Positions 1 to 7,761 are shown, counted from the stretch's first letter. The stretch: 29,279 nucleotides of DNA from CALARM01 sp964431735 (GCA_964431735.1 CAYSLJ010000095.1:1-29279); one strand, 5' to 3'. Notes: generated from the sequence alone by a model not told the origin. Numbers and translations are program-made.

Positions 1-84
1 ACTAATTATTCGATTTATCCTCTTTATTTTAAAATTATTTTCCGACACGCTCTAAGATAGAGGTCTATCCGGAAGAAAATATAA

Positions 85-153
85 TTACTGAGGTGAGCAT
101 AAATAATACATATATGCTCTCGTGACGCGTAACGCGTAACGCTTGACGCGAGG
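85..153 (-). repeat. Palindromic repeat family A, copy 1 (truncated)
   Basis: This copy starts with TTACTGAGGTGAGCATAAAT and runs into a core of tandem ACGCGTAACGCGT units. It matches the reverse complement of the full copies at 3934-4035 and 7164-7268. The similarity stops after the core, at about 153, so the second half of the element is missing here. Confidence 0.75.
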
Positions 154-286
154 ATGATAACCGTTCTAACAATTTGCCAGAGTTATTTTCTTACAGTCCC
201 TTATTATAGGGGAAAAATTAACCCCATATTATCCATCTCCCCCTGAACTGTAGACGCTGCAGGTAGAGAGTTCCGGTGTCGTTAAA

Positions 287-643
287 TTAAAGAGAATTAA
301 GATATGCAGACCAGTATTCGTAATTTATTACAGGAATTCTTTTTTCTATTTCCTTACGCTCAATTATGTAATTCTGCATCTCTTCCGGCCTGACTCTGTT
401 ATTCTGATTGTAAACGACAGGCTTCTTCATTCCAAAATATATCTTTTTGTCTTCAATAAGATAATATCTGAGGCGAAAGGAGCATCTTTCAGGGTGCCCT
501 GCCGGTACATCCGTATTGGCAGCTTTTGAATATAAAAGCCATCTGTGTGCAGGAAATCCATAGGGATTTTCAGAAAGTTTTACCGCTATAACACCTGCCG
601 GACAATCTGTTTTTACAGAGGCTTCGATATTAGATCTCTTCAA
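287..643 (-). CDS. Hypothetical protein, 118 aa
   Basis: This is a small soluble protein that I do not recognise. The start is TTG at 643, preceded by a GGGGG Shine-Dalgarno-like run nine bases upstream; no ATG is available at this end. The sequence is rich in Arg, Lys, Tyr and Asn, with a motif PAHRW near residue 31 and two Cys (about residues 14 and 54). No signal peptide or membrane segment is visible. On the minus strand the promoter side of the gene has been filled by two repeat elements (662-753 and 755-897). Beyond them lies a sequence around 952-968 that also occurs upstream of the gene at 4204, so the native promoter may now be about 300 bases away. Coding status rests on the open frame and ribosome binding site only. 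Confidence 0.5.
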   Translation of the reverse strand: MKRSNIEASVKTDCPAGVIAVKLSENPYGFPAHRWLLYSKAANTDVPAGHPERCSFRLRYYLIEDKKIYFGMKKPVVYNQNNRVRPEEMQNYIIERKEIEKRIPVINYEYWSAYLNSL

Positions 644-661
644 TTAAAACAACCCCCTTTC

Positions 662-753
662 TTACTGAGGAGAACACAGGTAATGCATATAAGATTCTCG
701 TAACACGTCACGGGAGAAAAACGTTTATTACATGCTTATGCTCAGATCAGTAA
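662..753 (-). repeat. Palindromic repeat family A, copy 2
   Basis: The copy is bounded by TTACTGAGG at the left and TCAG(N)TCAGTAA at the right, which are inverted versions of each other. It is the same element as at 3934-4035 and 7164-7268, in the opposite orientation. Its core is shortened to TAACACGTCACGGGAG, so it has fewer ACGCGT units. It abuts a family B element starting at 755. Confidence 0.75.
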
Positions 754-754
754 T

Positions 755-897
755 TATAGTTAGTTTCATAACTATTCATAAATAATGACCTCGTAATGCG
801 TAATGTGTAATGCGTGATGCGCAGGGATTAAACCCGTCACGCGTTACGCGACGCGTTACGACAACTTAAATTCTAAAAAGTTATGAAATACACTATA
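755..897. repeat. Palindromic repeat family B, copy 1
   Basis: This element of about 143 bases has imperfect terminal inverted repeats: TATAGTTAGTTTCATAACT at the left and the complement of TATAGTGTATTTCATAACT at the right. The interior has TAATGCG/ACGCGTTACG units on both arms, so the whole element can fold as one long hairpin. A second copy lies at 15555-15685. Confidence 0.8.
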
Positions 898-1237
898 AAT
901 TTTACTCCTCTCGGGATATTTTACTTAAAATTTCTGTTTACAGGGGGTATTTTTTACACACGGATAATTTTTTTCTATGCCTCATAATATCCGGACAGAT
1001 TTTCAAATCACCCGGTATTTTTTTACCGTAAAATCATTCTGTACATGGGGATTATGGGAGAAAATAGTTGTTTCCTTAGTACCACACCAGGTAAAAGAGT
1101 ATCCAAAAAATTACGTATCATGTGCTTATATAAAGTTTCTACTCCCGTAACGCGTCACGCGTTACGCGTTACGCGTCACGATATATAAGATTTTGGTTAC
1201 TAATTTATCTGTTTCGGTACTTAGATTATTATTTTTA
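898..1237. other. Intergenic region with a shared leader sequence and a degenerate repeat core
   Basis: I see no credible gene in these 340 bases. TTTTACACACGGATAAT at 952-968 is the reverse complement, with one mismatch, of ATTATCTGTGTGTAAAA at 4110-4126, and flanking bases also match. This suggests a common leader or promoter region for the genes at 287-643 (minus) and 4204 (plus). A core of ACGCGT units at 1145-1180, CCCGT on its left, looks like a family A repeat with decayed ends. A small hairpin CGGTA/TACCG sits near 1014-1029. Confidence 0.5.
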
Positions 1238-3463
1238 TCATGAAGCTTTTTTACAATAATTTATGAAAAACCTGAACTGAATAGTGAGGTTTTTGTTTAC
1301 TTCCAGGAGAAGATCATTTATATTTATAGTTTTAGAAGGTATTAATCTAATCTCTGTTTCAACAGGTTCTTCCAGTTTTCGATAGTCTAAAGATATAAAA
1401 TCTATTAATTCCTTATCTGTGACGTCTTTACTGTAATTTTTAAAGATTAAATAATTATTGCTGTTTTCTAAATTATGGCCGTAACCGTTAATAACATCGA
1501 AGGGATTAATCTTGAATTTTATGGCACTATTATCAGGTAAGACTTTATTTTTATCAGTTATTTCAATTAAAAAATATACATCGAAAGGTTTTATACGCAG
1601 GCTGCATATATATTTATATATTTTTTTTCTCACTTTTTCCAATAATTTTTTTCCGTTATAACATAAATTATCATTTTCTATAAACCAGTTTCCTTTTGTT
1701 TCAGCCATTATTACGGGGCTCTTGTTTGAAGCGATGGTTAAAATATGTTTAATATCTTCTTCATCAGTAATGTATTCATATAGTTTTTCCTTTAATTCAT
1801 CTTTATTTAAAAAGGGGCCTTTTATTAAATTATACAATTCTGCTATGACAGGTTTATTGGTTTCTGCAGCAAGCATGTTAAGTTTATGTTTAATCTTTTG
1901 TTTCTTCCCAATTTCATACCACATAAAACTTTCTTCACAGGCATCATTGAATAATTCCCGGAAAAAATAATAATTTCTGTACTGACTGGCAGTATTATAT
2001 TTTCTGGCAAATACTTTTGTAAGTTCTACTATGTCGTAAGGTAATATCTTTATTACTTTGCCATTAATAACTGTAGCACCAAGGTCTTCAAAAAAAGCAA
2101 TATCTGAAGGGTCAGTGATTTCGGGAAAGGTTATATCATAACCACCTTCATGGGGTTTGATTGTAACTGCAGAATTTAATTGAGATTTTTTAGCAGAGAA
2201 ATCAATAATCTGTCTCTGAAGTTTTCCGGGGAATTTTTTCAGATAATTTTTCAGAAAAGGCTTATCATTTCTGAGTTTATTTAATATATTAATGAAATAG
2301 TTTTTTTTCTCTTCCCGCAATACATCTTTATTTTTAACTATTTCAATAACATGATCGATTATATCATTACTGATTTCATAATAAGATACACCGGGTTTTA
2401 TTTCAGTTAAATCTCTGGTAAGAGGGTATGATTTTGTTACAAGATCTATAATTTTATAAGAGAAATCGTTTTTTGCAGGAATAGTGAGATTAAATTTTTT
2501 AGAAACAGCTCCTTTATCATTCTCACCGGTATTTAATTGTTTAATTATATTATTATGGCCTTTTATAGCAGAGAGCAACTTTTCAGTTTTTACAGATTTA
2601 TCATCTTCAGGATAAGATGTATAGATATTAACAAAATTATGTAATATGTCTTTGTTTAAATATAAAAATGGCCTGTTATTATACATCTTGCAATTAAATT
2701 CTCTTATGAGTTTATATAAATCTAATTTTTCTTCTTTTAATTTCTTTATATCTCTCGCCGGATATTTATGAACTAATAACCAGATATGTTCAGTTGCTTT
2801 TCCTGCCAGTCTGTCCTTATAGTCCGGAACCATAAAGGGGTAATTTATATAATAATCACTTTTGTCTTTTCTCAGGAAGTTTTTATTTAAAAGCTGTTGA
2901 ATGGCATTTTTACTATGATGAAACTTAAAATTTTTTATTTTCTCTCCCAGCTGAAGCTCTAAATTATTTGAGATATTATTATTTAAATCCCAGTTTTTAT
3001 TATTATCATAGAGCAACTCTAAAAGTTTATAAATCACAACAAGCCTGTCCGCCCTGGTTCTGAATCTGAAATTTACTATATTTTTTAATAGTTTTACTGT
3101 GTCAGGATTTGCCAGAAAATCAGGAAATCTGATATGATGTGAATTAAAATCTTTAACCTCAAATTCGAAATAATAATCATTATGACTTATAATATCTATA
3201 TTACTATGTCTTTCTATTACGTAATCTATTAAATTCTTATTACTTATATATCCGCTTCCGTTCAAACTAAAGAATTCGAAATATTCATTTAATTTTTTTA
3301 ATAATATTTTATTAATCTTTATACCATTCAGATGGTTTGTATAGGCCATGTAATATATGTAATTAAAAAATAAAAATATCTTAAAATTGTTTTCTGTTAA
3401 CGATTTTGTTTTTATAAATATATTTCTGGGAAGTATAAACGAATTTGAATCGTCTAAAATCAA
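1238..3463 (-). CDS. Large AT-rich hypothetical protein, 741 aa
   Basis: I do not recognise this protein. The frame is open further upstream to 3514, but an excellent Shine-Dalgarno (AGAGGAGG) lies seven bases before a TTG at 3461-3463, while no ribosome binding site precedes the ATGs at 3514 or 3349. I therefore choose the TTG start. The protein is soluble-looking, unusually rich in Lys, Asn, Ile, Tyr and Phe, and lacks a signal peptide or obvious catalytic motif. It reads as mixed alpha/beta modules, with a basic helical middle and a short segment in the second half (KPHEGGYDITFPEI) that looks like a beta-rich domain start. Base composition is more AT-rich than the genes to the right. That composition, the lack of relatives I can name and the flanking repeats make horizontal acquisition plausible. 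A DNA-associated or defence role would be a guess. Confidence 0.75.
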   Translation of the reverse strand: MILDDSNSFILPRNIFIKTKSLTENNFKIFLFFNYIYYMAYTNHLNGIKINKILLKKLNEYFEFFSLNGSGYISNKNLIDYVIERHSNIDIISHNDYYFEFEVKDFNSHHIRFPDFLANPDTVKLLKNIVNFRFRTRADRLVVIYKLLELLYDNNKNWDLNNNISNNLELQLGEKIKNFKFHHSKNAIQQLLNKNFLRKDKSDYYINYPFMVPDYKDRLAGKATEHIWLLVHKYPARDIKKLKEEKLDLYKLIREFNCKMYNNRPFLYLNKDILHNFVNIYTSYPEDDKSVKTEKLLSAIKGHNNIIKQLNTGENDKGAVSKKFNLTIPAKNDFSYKIIDLVTKSYPLTRDLTEIKPGVSYYEISNDIIDHVIEIVKNKDVLREEKKNYFINILNKLRNDKPFLKNYLKKFPGKLQRQIIDFSAKKSQLNSAVTIKPHEGGYDITFPEITDPSDIAFFEDLGATVINGKVIKILPYDIVELTKVFARKYNTASQYRNYYFFRELFNDACEESFMWYEIGKKQKIKHKLNMLAAETNKPVIAELYNLIKGPFLNKDELKEKLYEYITDEEDIKHILTIASNKSPVIMAETKGNWFIENDNLCYNGKKLLEKVRKKIYKYICSLRIKPFDVYFLIEITDKNKVLPDNSAIKFKINPFDVINGYGHNLENSNNYLIFKNYSKDVTDKELIDFISLDYRKLEEPVETEIRLIPSKTININDLLLEVNKNLTIQFRFFINYCKKAS

Positions 3464-3659
3464 GGTAAAGCCTCCTCTGAAATAAGTTGGGCACCGGCAC
3501 AACCCATAACCCATATAATTCGTTTTTATCTTTTATTTACCTTTCTTTTCGTATGTTTTATTGTGTAATTTGATGTTGAATTATTTAGATTAACTCTCTT
3601 TCAATAAATTGTCCTAAAAGATTGATTTTAAGCCATTAAAAATGAAAATTCCTGTAATC

Positions 3660-3688
3660 TTGAATTATAGAATTTTTTATAATATAAT
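3660..3688 (+). promoter_or_regulatory. Sigma-70-type promoter for the RNA at about 3695
   Basis: TTGAAT at 3660-3665 and TATAAT at 3683-3688 are separated by exactly 17 bases. The predicted start is near 3695. There is no open reading frame or ribosome binding site immediately downstream, which points to an RNA product. The same hexamers and spacing recur in front of the pup-like gene. Confidence 0.7.
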
Positions 3689-3694
3689 GAAAGT

Positions 3695-3878
3695 ACCATA
3701 TGAGGCTACGAAAGTAGATGCTCTATGAGAAAGAAAGCCAGATGTTGGGGCATCGGGTTGGATTTAAGTGATTTTTTATCAGAAAATTCCTTACCATGTG
3801 ATAAGGCCAATTAATGAAAAGAATATGTTCTACCTTAAAAGGTAGGCCCCACTAAGATCCCTCTCAGGAGGGATTTTA
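3695..3878 (+). ncRNA. Candidate structured non-coding RNA, about 184 nt
   Basis: A strong promoter precedes, and a terminator-like hairpin ends, a stretch with no coding frame but many self-complementary segments. These are CUAC-GAAA-GUAG at 3706-3717; GAUG/CAUC at 3741-3744 and 3751-3754 with loop UUGGGG; UGGGGC (3746-3751) against GCCCCA (3846-3851), which would form a pseudoknot with that loop; CCUUA/UAAGG at 3789-3793 and 3802-3806; UUGG/CCAA at 3758-3761 and 3807-3810; and CUACCU-UAAA-AGGUAG at 3830-3845. The length is in the range of 6S-like or raiA-like RNAs, but I recognise no signature of tmRNA, RNase P or SRP RNA. Class is unknown to me. Confidence 0.55.
3857..3878 (+). terminator. 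Intrinsic terminator of the candidate RNA
   Basis: ATCCCTC (3857-3863), loop TCAG, GAGGGAT (3868-3874) and a short T-run to 3877. The stem is perfect but the T-run is only four bases, so termination may be partial. AGCCTC just beyond (about 3889-3894) complements GAGGCT at 3702-3707, so a longer transcript could close on itself. Confidence 0.55.
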
Positions 3879-3933
3879 GATTATTAAGAGCCTCTAATAC
3901 CTCCGGGTTACGATTCACTATTGCTGCAGTATG

Positions 3934-4035
3934 TATTGAGCTGAGCATAAGCATTTAATAAACGTTTTCTTCCCGTCACGCGTTACGCGTTACGCGTCAC
4001 GAGAGCATTATGTATTATTTATGCTTCCTCAGTAA
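3934..4035 (+). repeat. Palindromic repeat family A, copy 3 (full)
   Basis: The element runs from TATTGAGCTGAGCATAAGC to TTATGCTTCCTCAGTAA. The ends are imperfect inverted repeats. The core CCCGTCACGCGTTACGCG continues to GCGTCACGAGAG. It is nearly identical to the copy at 7164-7268, with clear matches in both flanks and core. Confidence 0.85.
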
Positions 4036-4109
4036 TTGAATATTCACCACTCACTTTTCATCACTCACTGTTTACTCCTTTTTCATTTCCATAGATTATC
4101 TGAATAAAA

Positions 4110-4126
4110 ATTATCTGTGTGTAAAA
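4110..4126 (+). promoter_or_regulatory. Leader sequence duplicated upstream of two genes
   Basis: ATTATCTGTGTGTAAAA lies about 80 bases before the gene at 4204. Its complement, with one mismatch, is at 952-968 on the upstream side of the minus-strand gene at 287-643. An additional ATTATCTG direct repeat sits at about 4095. It could be a shared promoter or operator; no hexamer pair is convincing. Confidence 0.35.
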
Positions 4127-4203
4127 TTTATCCTTTGAGAAGAAAATTTTTAATTAAAATAGGTGGTAATAACAAAATCTAATATTTATGGAGGGGTTCA
4201 TAT

Positions 4204-5199
4204 ATGAGGACCAATAAATTAATATTTATCATTACAATATCTACATTATTACTTTTATTTACCGGTTCTTTTATTCTTGCAAAGGCCAATATTAATACTA
4301 AAACTCTTTTAATTTTTGTTTGTAACAGGGAATATAAAGGGGAACTGTTCTTAAAAGAGGACCTGCTTTACTGTGACCTGGATGTACTGGATAATCTTAT
4401 GGGCATTAAATATAAAATTGACGGGCAATCCCTGTTCCTTTCTAACGGACTTGAGTATGACTACAAATTGATCATTAAAGGTAAGAAAATATATGTACCT
4501 GTGACAAAATTCAGTCAATCCGCAGGTTTTATAGTCAGCTATGATGAAACGAGCAATATTCTGGATATTTCTTACAGTGGTGTTTACAGTTTTACAGAGT
4601 TAGTTACTACAGAGAGGAAAACTATAAAGGCTGACCTGGAAAAGGATAGTAATTTGTTAATTAAGCCGGGAAAGTCTATCGGAGATTTTTCGTTGGGATT
4701 GAATTTAAAAGAGTTTGAATCCTGGGGAGAACCGGATATGGAAGATTATAATGGCAAATATTTTTATCTTTATTACCGGAAATATAACATCGCTTTAATG
4801 GGTAACCCTTCTACAGGAAATGTAAGTGCCATGTTTACCGAGAATAAATCTTATACGGATAAGTACAAAATCGGTCTCGGAACCGGTTGTAAAAAGGTAT
4901 TTGAACATTATCCTGACGGGGAATTCGGAGAAGTAAGTGTTGATACGTATTTTCTTTTTAAAGATGGCATAGCTTTCGGGTTTGATGATAAAGGATATGT
5001 CAATAATATAATGATTTTTGAACCTGATGAAAACCATTCGGCTTCTCCTTATATTAATTCCGGTTCATCTTATAATTCTTCAAATTCCGATCCTTCAGCC
5101 ACTCAATGTCTGGGAATTACTGAAGCCGGTCATAGATGTAAAAGAAAAACAAAAAATAGTAGTGGTTATTGCTGGCAACATCAGGGCCAGGCACGTTAA
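4204..5199 (+). CDS. Exported copper-amine-oxidase-type stalk domain protein with C-terminal Cys/His knuckle, 331 aa
   Basis: Residues 1-28 form a signal peptide or membrane anchor (basic MRTNK followed by a long Ile/Leu run). Residues about 45-125 resemble the beta-stalk domain (copper amine oxidase N-domain type) common in secreted proteins: hydrophobic strands, IYVPVTKFSQSAGF, then a DETSNILDIS strand. Residues about 155-275 look like two related strands-and-turn repeats, each starting with a glycine-containing lead-in. The extreme C-terminus holds C302-x9-C312-x10-C323-x2-H326 in the context CLGIT-x3-HRCKR, GYCWQH. This resembles a short zinc-knuckle tail seen at the ends of many bacterial proteins. 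A GGAGGGG ribosome binding site precedes the ATG. It starts a three-gene plus-strand run ending at 7170. Domain assignment is by pattern; ligand and function are unknown. Confidence 0.8.
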   Translation: MRTNKLIFIITISTLLLLFTGSFILAKANINTKTLLIFVCNREYKGELFLKEDLLYCDLDVLDNLMGIKYKIDGQSLFLSNGLEYDYKLIIKGKKIYVPVTKFSQSAGFIVSYDETSNILDISYSGVYSFTELVTTERKTIKADLEKDSNLLIKPGKSIGDFSLGLNLKEFESWGEPDMEDYNGKYFYLYYRKYNIALMGNPSTGNVSAMFTENKSYTDKYKIGLGTGCKKVFEHYPDGEFGEVSVDTYFLFKDGIAFGFDDKGYVNNIMIFEPDENHSASPYINSGSSYNSSNSDPSATQCLGITEAGHRCKRKTKNSSGYCWQHQGQAR

Positions 5200-5247
5200 A
5201 TATAGGACTTTCTATTAAAAATTTATCAGAAAAGGAAGTGTGTTACT

Positions 5248-5772
5248 GTGATACAAAAAATCAGTTTATTCTGCCTTATAACAATTATTATATGCAGTCT
5301 TTATTTAAATCAGGGCTGTAAGGTTGAAATCTTTGAACCTACACCTACTCCGACATTAATTCCTACTGCTACTCCAACATTAACGTCTACTCCGACACCT
5401 GCTCCGACATTGACACCTACCCCTTCTATTCCGGAAGCTTACCTTACCTCTGCCAGGAAAGCAGTGGAAGCTTTACAGGCAATTCAATCATGTACTACGA
5501 CAGGCATAAGTTATGTAAATTATAGTGCTAAAAAGGTTGATGCTCAAATAGCAGTAGACCAATTTTTGAAGAGTAATTCCGTAGATTATATTCCCGGGTT
5601 AAAAAATAACGTTGAAATGGCGATGAATAATTATACTCAGGCAGGGGAAAACTGGTATGATCATATTAAATACGATGCGCCTGAAAGTCTATTGCAGGAT
5701 AAATGGCGTGACGCCGATTACTATGTTAATGAAACTGTCAGATTATTAAATGATGCTACAAAACAAAAATGA
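5248..5772 (+). CDS. Probable lipoprotein with Pro-Thr-rich linker, 174 aa
   Basis: The start is GTG at 5248, with AAAGGAAG nine bases upstream. Residues 1-23 are a typical export signal (basic start, Ile/Leu/Cys core) followed by Cys24. The preceding residues Asn-Gln-Gly do not make a canonical lipobox, so lipidation is uncertain. Residues about 30-60 are a low-complexity linker of repeated Pro-Thr-Pro-Thr units that would hold the following domain away from the surface. Residues about 62-174 are helical, with no recognised motif; two helices rich in Ala, Asn and Asp could form a small bundle. The gap to the next gene is 24 bases, so the three genes 4204-7170 are probably co-transcribed. Function unknown. 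Confidence 0.75.
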   Translation: MIQKISLFCLITIIICSLYLNQGCKVEIFEPTPTPTLIPTATPTLTSTPTPAPTLTPTPSIPEAYLTSARKAVEALQAIQSCTTTGISYVNYSAKKVDAQIAVDQFLKSNSVDYIPGLKNNVEMAMNNYTQAGENWYDHIKYDAPESLLQDKWRDADYYVNETVRLLNDATKQK

Positions 5773-5796
5773 CTCTAAAATTAAGGAGTTATAACA

Positions 5797-7170
5797 ATGA
5801 AAATCGATATGATAAAACAGACAGTAAAGAAAATATTGAAAAGAAATAGATTGAAAAGTCTTCTGTTAATATGTGCTTTATTTACATTACTTTTAATAAC
5901 AGGTATTTCCGTATATAAATATTACAGAGTCTCTGTTATAAAAAATTATCTGAAGAAGGTAATAGAGACTGATAGAGCTGATATGGAAGCAGTTCTGAAG
6001 CTGAAAGGGATATGTAATTACGAAGAAGCAATAGAGATCTGCAATAAATCTGTGGAAAAGAGAAACGCCTTAATAAATGAAATAAGAGATTTTCACAGTA
6101 AGAACAGTTATGAACTTAATGAAGAATCGGCTATTTTTTTGAATTCCGAAAATGAACTGGTAGTGTCTAAAAAAGATATATACAGTAAACAACTGGAGCT
6201 TTTCCGTAAAGTAGCGGAATTTCAGCAATATACAAAGACTATAACTCCTGAAAAATCTATGGACATGATAGAACAGTTTATGTCTATGGAGAGCGAAATG
6301 CCTCCTCTTATGTCATCTATAATCAAATCTACCGAACGTTTTTCCGATACTTATAAGAAAACTGTCGTTGCGGAACATGACTTTCTTGGAAAGATGTCTG
6401 ATGTTCATATTAAAATCAATTCACTTTACATGGCTTACGAACAGGCAAATATATTAATCACGGAAGAAACAAAGCAGTATATCGATACTGTAAAGTCAGA
6501 TATAGTGCTTAAAGAAAACCTTATGGCAGATAAAGCCTTTACAGAAACATTACTTGCGATAACAGACCTGGAACTTCTTGAAAATTCTGATACAAAGAGG
6601 ATCTTTGAATTTTTCGACACATCAAATACAAACAGAGAACATCTGATAAATAATCTGAAAGATTTCTACCCTTCAGTTAAACCTGAATTAAGAGAAAAAC
6701 TTTCCTCATACCTGTCGCTCAGAAATGAACTGATTGGTGATAAAAAAGAAATGCTCGAAACCTATATCGCACTTGATAAACAGTTAGATTTCTGTTGTAC
6801 AGGACTTAAAGCTATATCTTCTACCGAATATTATGAGTTTTCAGTACAGAAGGCTTATATTACCAGAACTAAACCCATATGTTATGAAATACTCAATACA
6901 ATTCCTGTTCTAACAGATAGAGCCGATAAATACTCGGAGATATATAAAAAACTGCTGTGTGAAGAGAAATCTCTTTCATCTGTATCGAAAGATTTAAAGG
7001 CACGTCTGGACGGAATGCTTATTATGAAAAAATATGAAGAGAAAAATATGGAACTTGCCCTTATTCTAAAAAAAGGCTATAAAGAACTTCAGTTTAATAC
7101 GGAGGTCTTACTGGACGCGCTGGATAAGCACATTAAATTAATCAATAGCATTCAAAATTATTATTACTGA
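5797..7170 (+). CDS. Membrane-anchored helical/coiled-coil protein, 457 aa
   Basis: A basic N-terminus (many Lys/Arg up to residue 20) precedes one membrane segment at about residues 21-40. The remaining 410 residues are charged, almost free of Pro and Gly, and predicted by eye to be long helices in a bundle or coiled-coil, probably outside the membrane by the positive-inside rule. I know no family for it; the architecture is that of a structural or sensory periplasmic protein. The ribosome binding site AAGGAG is well placed before the ATG. The last codons and the TGA stop (7168-7170) lie inside the terminal inverted repeat of the repeat element at 7164-7268, so the natural C-terminus may have been altered by that insertion. 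Confidence 0.75.
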   Translation: MKIDMIKQTVKKILKRNRLKSLLLICALFTLLLITGISVYKYYRVSVIKNYLKKVIETDRADMEAVLKLKGICNYEEAIEICNKSVEKRNALINEIRDFHSKNSYELNEESAIFLNSENELVVSKKDIYSKQLELFRKVAEFQQYTKTITPEKSMDMIEQFMSMESEMPPLMSSIIKSTERFSDTYKKTVVAEHDFLGKMSDVHIKINSLYMAYEQANILITEETKQYIDTVKSDIVLKENLMADKAFTETLLAITDLELLENSDTKRIFEFFDTSNTNREHLINNLKDFYPSVKPELREKLSSYLSLRNELIGDKKEMLETYIALDKQLDFCCTGLKAISSTEYYEFSVQKAYITRTKPICYEILNTIPVLTDRADKYSEIYKKLLCEEKSLSSVSKDLKARLDGMLIMKKYEEKNMELALILKKGYKELQFNTEVLLDALDKHIKLINSIQNYYY

Positions 7171-7268
7171 CCTGAGCATAAGCATTTAATAAATGTTTTC
7201 CTCCCGTCACGCGTTACGCGTTACGCGTCACGAGAGTTAAATATGCATTATTTATGCTTACCTCAGTA
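7164..7268 (+). repeat. Palindromic repeat family A, copy 4 (full)
   Basis: The left end is TTACTGACCTGAGCATAAGC. The right end complements to TACTGAGGTAAGCATAAAT. The core of ACGCGTTACGCGT units spans about 7205-7232. It is the best preserved copy along with 3934-4035, differing by few bases in the left arm and core. It overlaps the stop codon of the preceding gene. Confidence 0.85.
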
Positions 7269-7355
7269 CAAAAAGAACAGGGCATTGCTCGCTATTATGA
7301 AGGCCATTTTTTTAGATAAAGACAGGGAATATCATAAATAATGGAGGTGAAATTT

Positions 7356-7724
7356 ATGGTAAACAAAAATGCATTATATCAGGTAGTTTTTAAGGGCCGT
7401 AAAGGTCATGCTCTGGCTATGGCTATAGAAGTCAGAAACGGTAAATTAGCTTACATATCCCCCGGTAACAGAGCACATTTTTTAAGAGGAAAAGTAAAAG
7501 AAGAAAATCATCAGTCTTTAACTTTTGATACGGCGAACTTTGGAGAAGTAACTTTTAATCTTGCAACGTTAAAATATTTTAAAGAAGTTGTTTTAAAAGA
7601 AGACAGTACCATTTGTTTTAACCATACAACCCTCAGCAGTTTTAAAACAGACGAGGATTTATGGAACTGGTATTTACAGGAATTTTTCAATGGTCATCTT
7701 CCAACATACAGTGATACATTATAA
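7356..7724 (+). CDS. Hypothetical protein, 122 aa
   Basis: The frame begins with an ATG at 7341, but that ATG belongs to the Shine-Dalgarno ATGGAGGTG. The ATG at 7356, six bases further, is the likely start. The protein has a beta-rich N-terminal half (QVVFKGRKGHALAMAIEV, then GKLAYISPGN) that looks like a small barrel, and a C-terminal helix with DEDLWNWYLQEFFNG. No signal peptide, membrane segment or catalytic motif. It sits alone between a repeat element and the MNT/HEPN pair. I do not recognise the family. Confidence 0.7.
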   Translation: MVNKNALYQVVFKGRKGHALAMAIEVRNGKLAYISPGNRAHFLRGKVKEENHQSLTFDTANFGEVTFNLATLKYFKEVVLKEDSTICFNHTTLSSFKTDEDLWNWYLQEFFNGHLPTYSDTL

Positions 7725-7732
7725 AAATATTG

Positions 7733-7761
7733 TTTACTCATAAAGAAAACTATGGTAAATT
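7733..7761 (+). promoter_or_regulatory. Possible promoter of the MNT/HEPN pair
   Basis: TTTACT at 7733-7738 and TAAATT at 7756-7761 are 17 bases apart, with TGG directly before the second hexamer (extended -10 style). Both hexamers are imperfect. Confidence 0.35.

Noticed and set aside
1045..1185. Short plus-strand ORF running through a repeat core
   Set aside because: It has no ribosome binding site, and its 3' half is the ACGCGT repeat itself.
1722..1970. Plus-strand ORF opposite the 741-aa orphan
   Set aside because: It is antisense to a long gene with a good start signal and has the serine/phenylalanine bias of a shadow frame.
3695..3878. Calling the structured RNA a specific class such as 6S RNA, tmRNA or RNase P
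   Set aside because: I could not find the class-specific conserved sequences; a covariance search is needed to name it.
85..4035. ACGCGT repeats as a CRISPR array or origin iterons
   Set aside because: The units are dispersed, vary in number and orientation, and have no regular spacers of unique sequence. They sit within palindromic elements with inverted ends, and no dnaA or replication gene is near.
5248..5772. A confident lipoprotein assignment
   Set aside because: The residues before Cys24 (Asn-Gln-Gly) do not fit the lipobox, so only a probable call is given.
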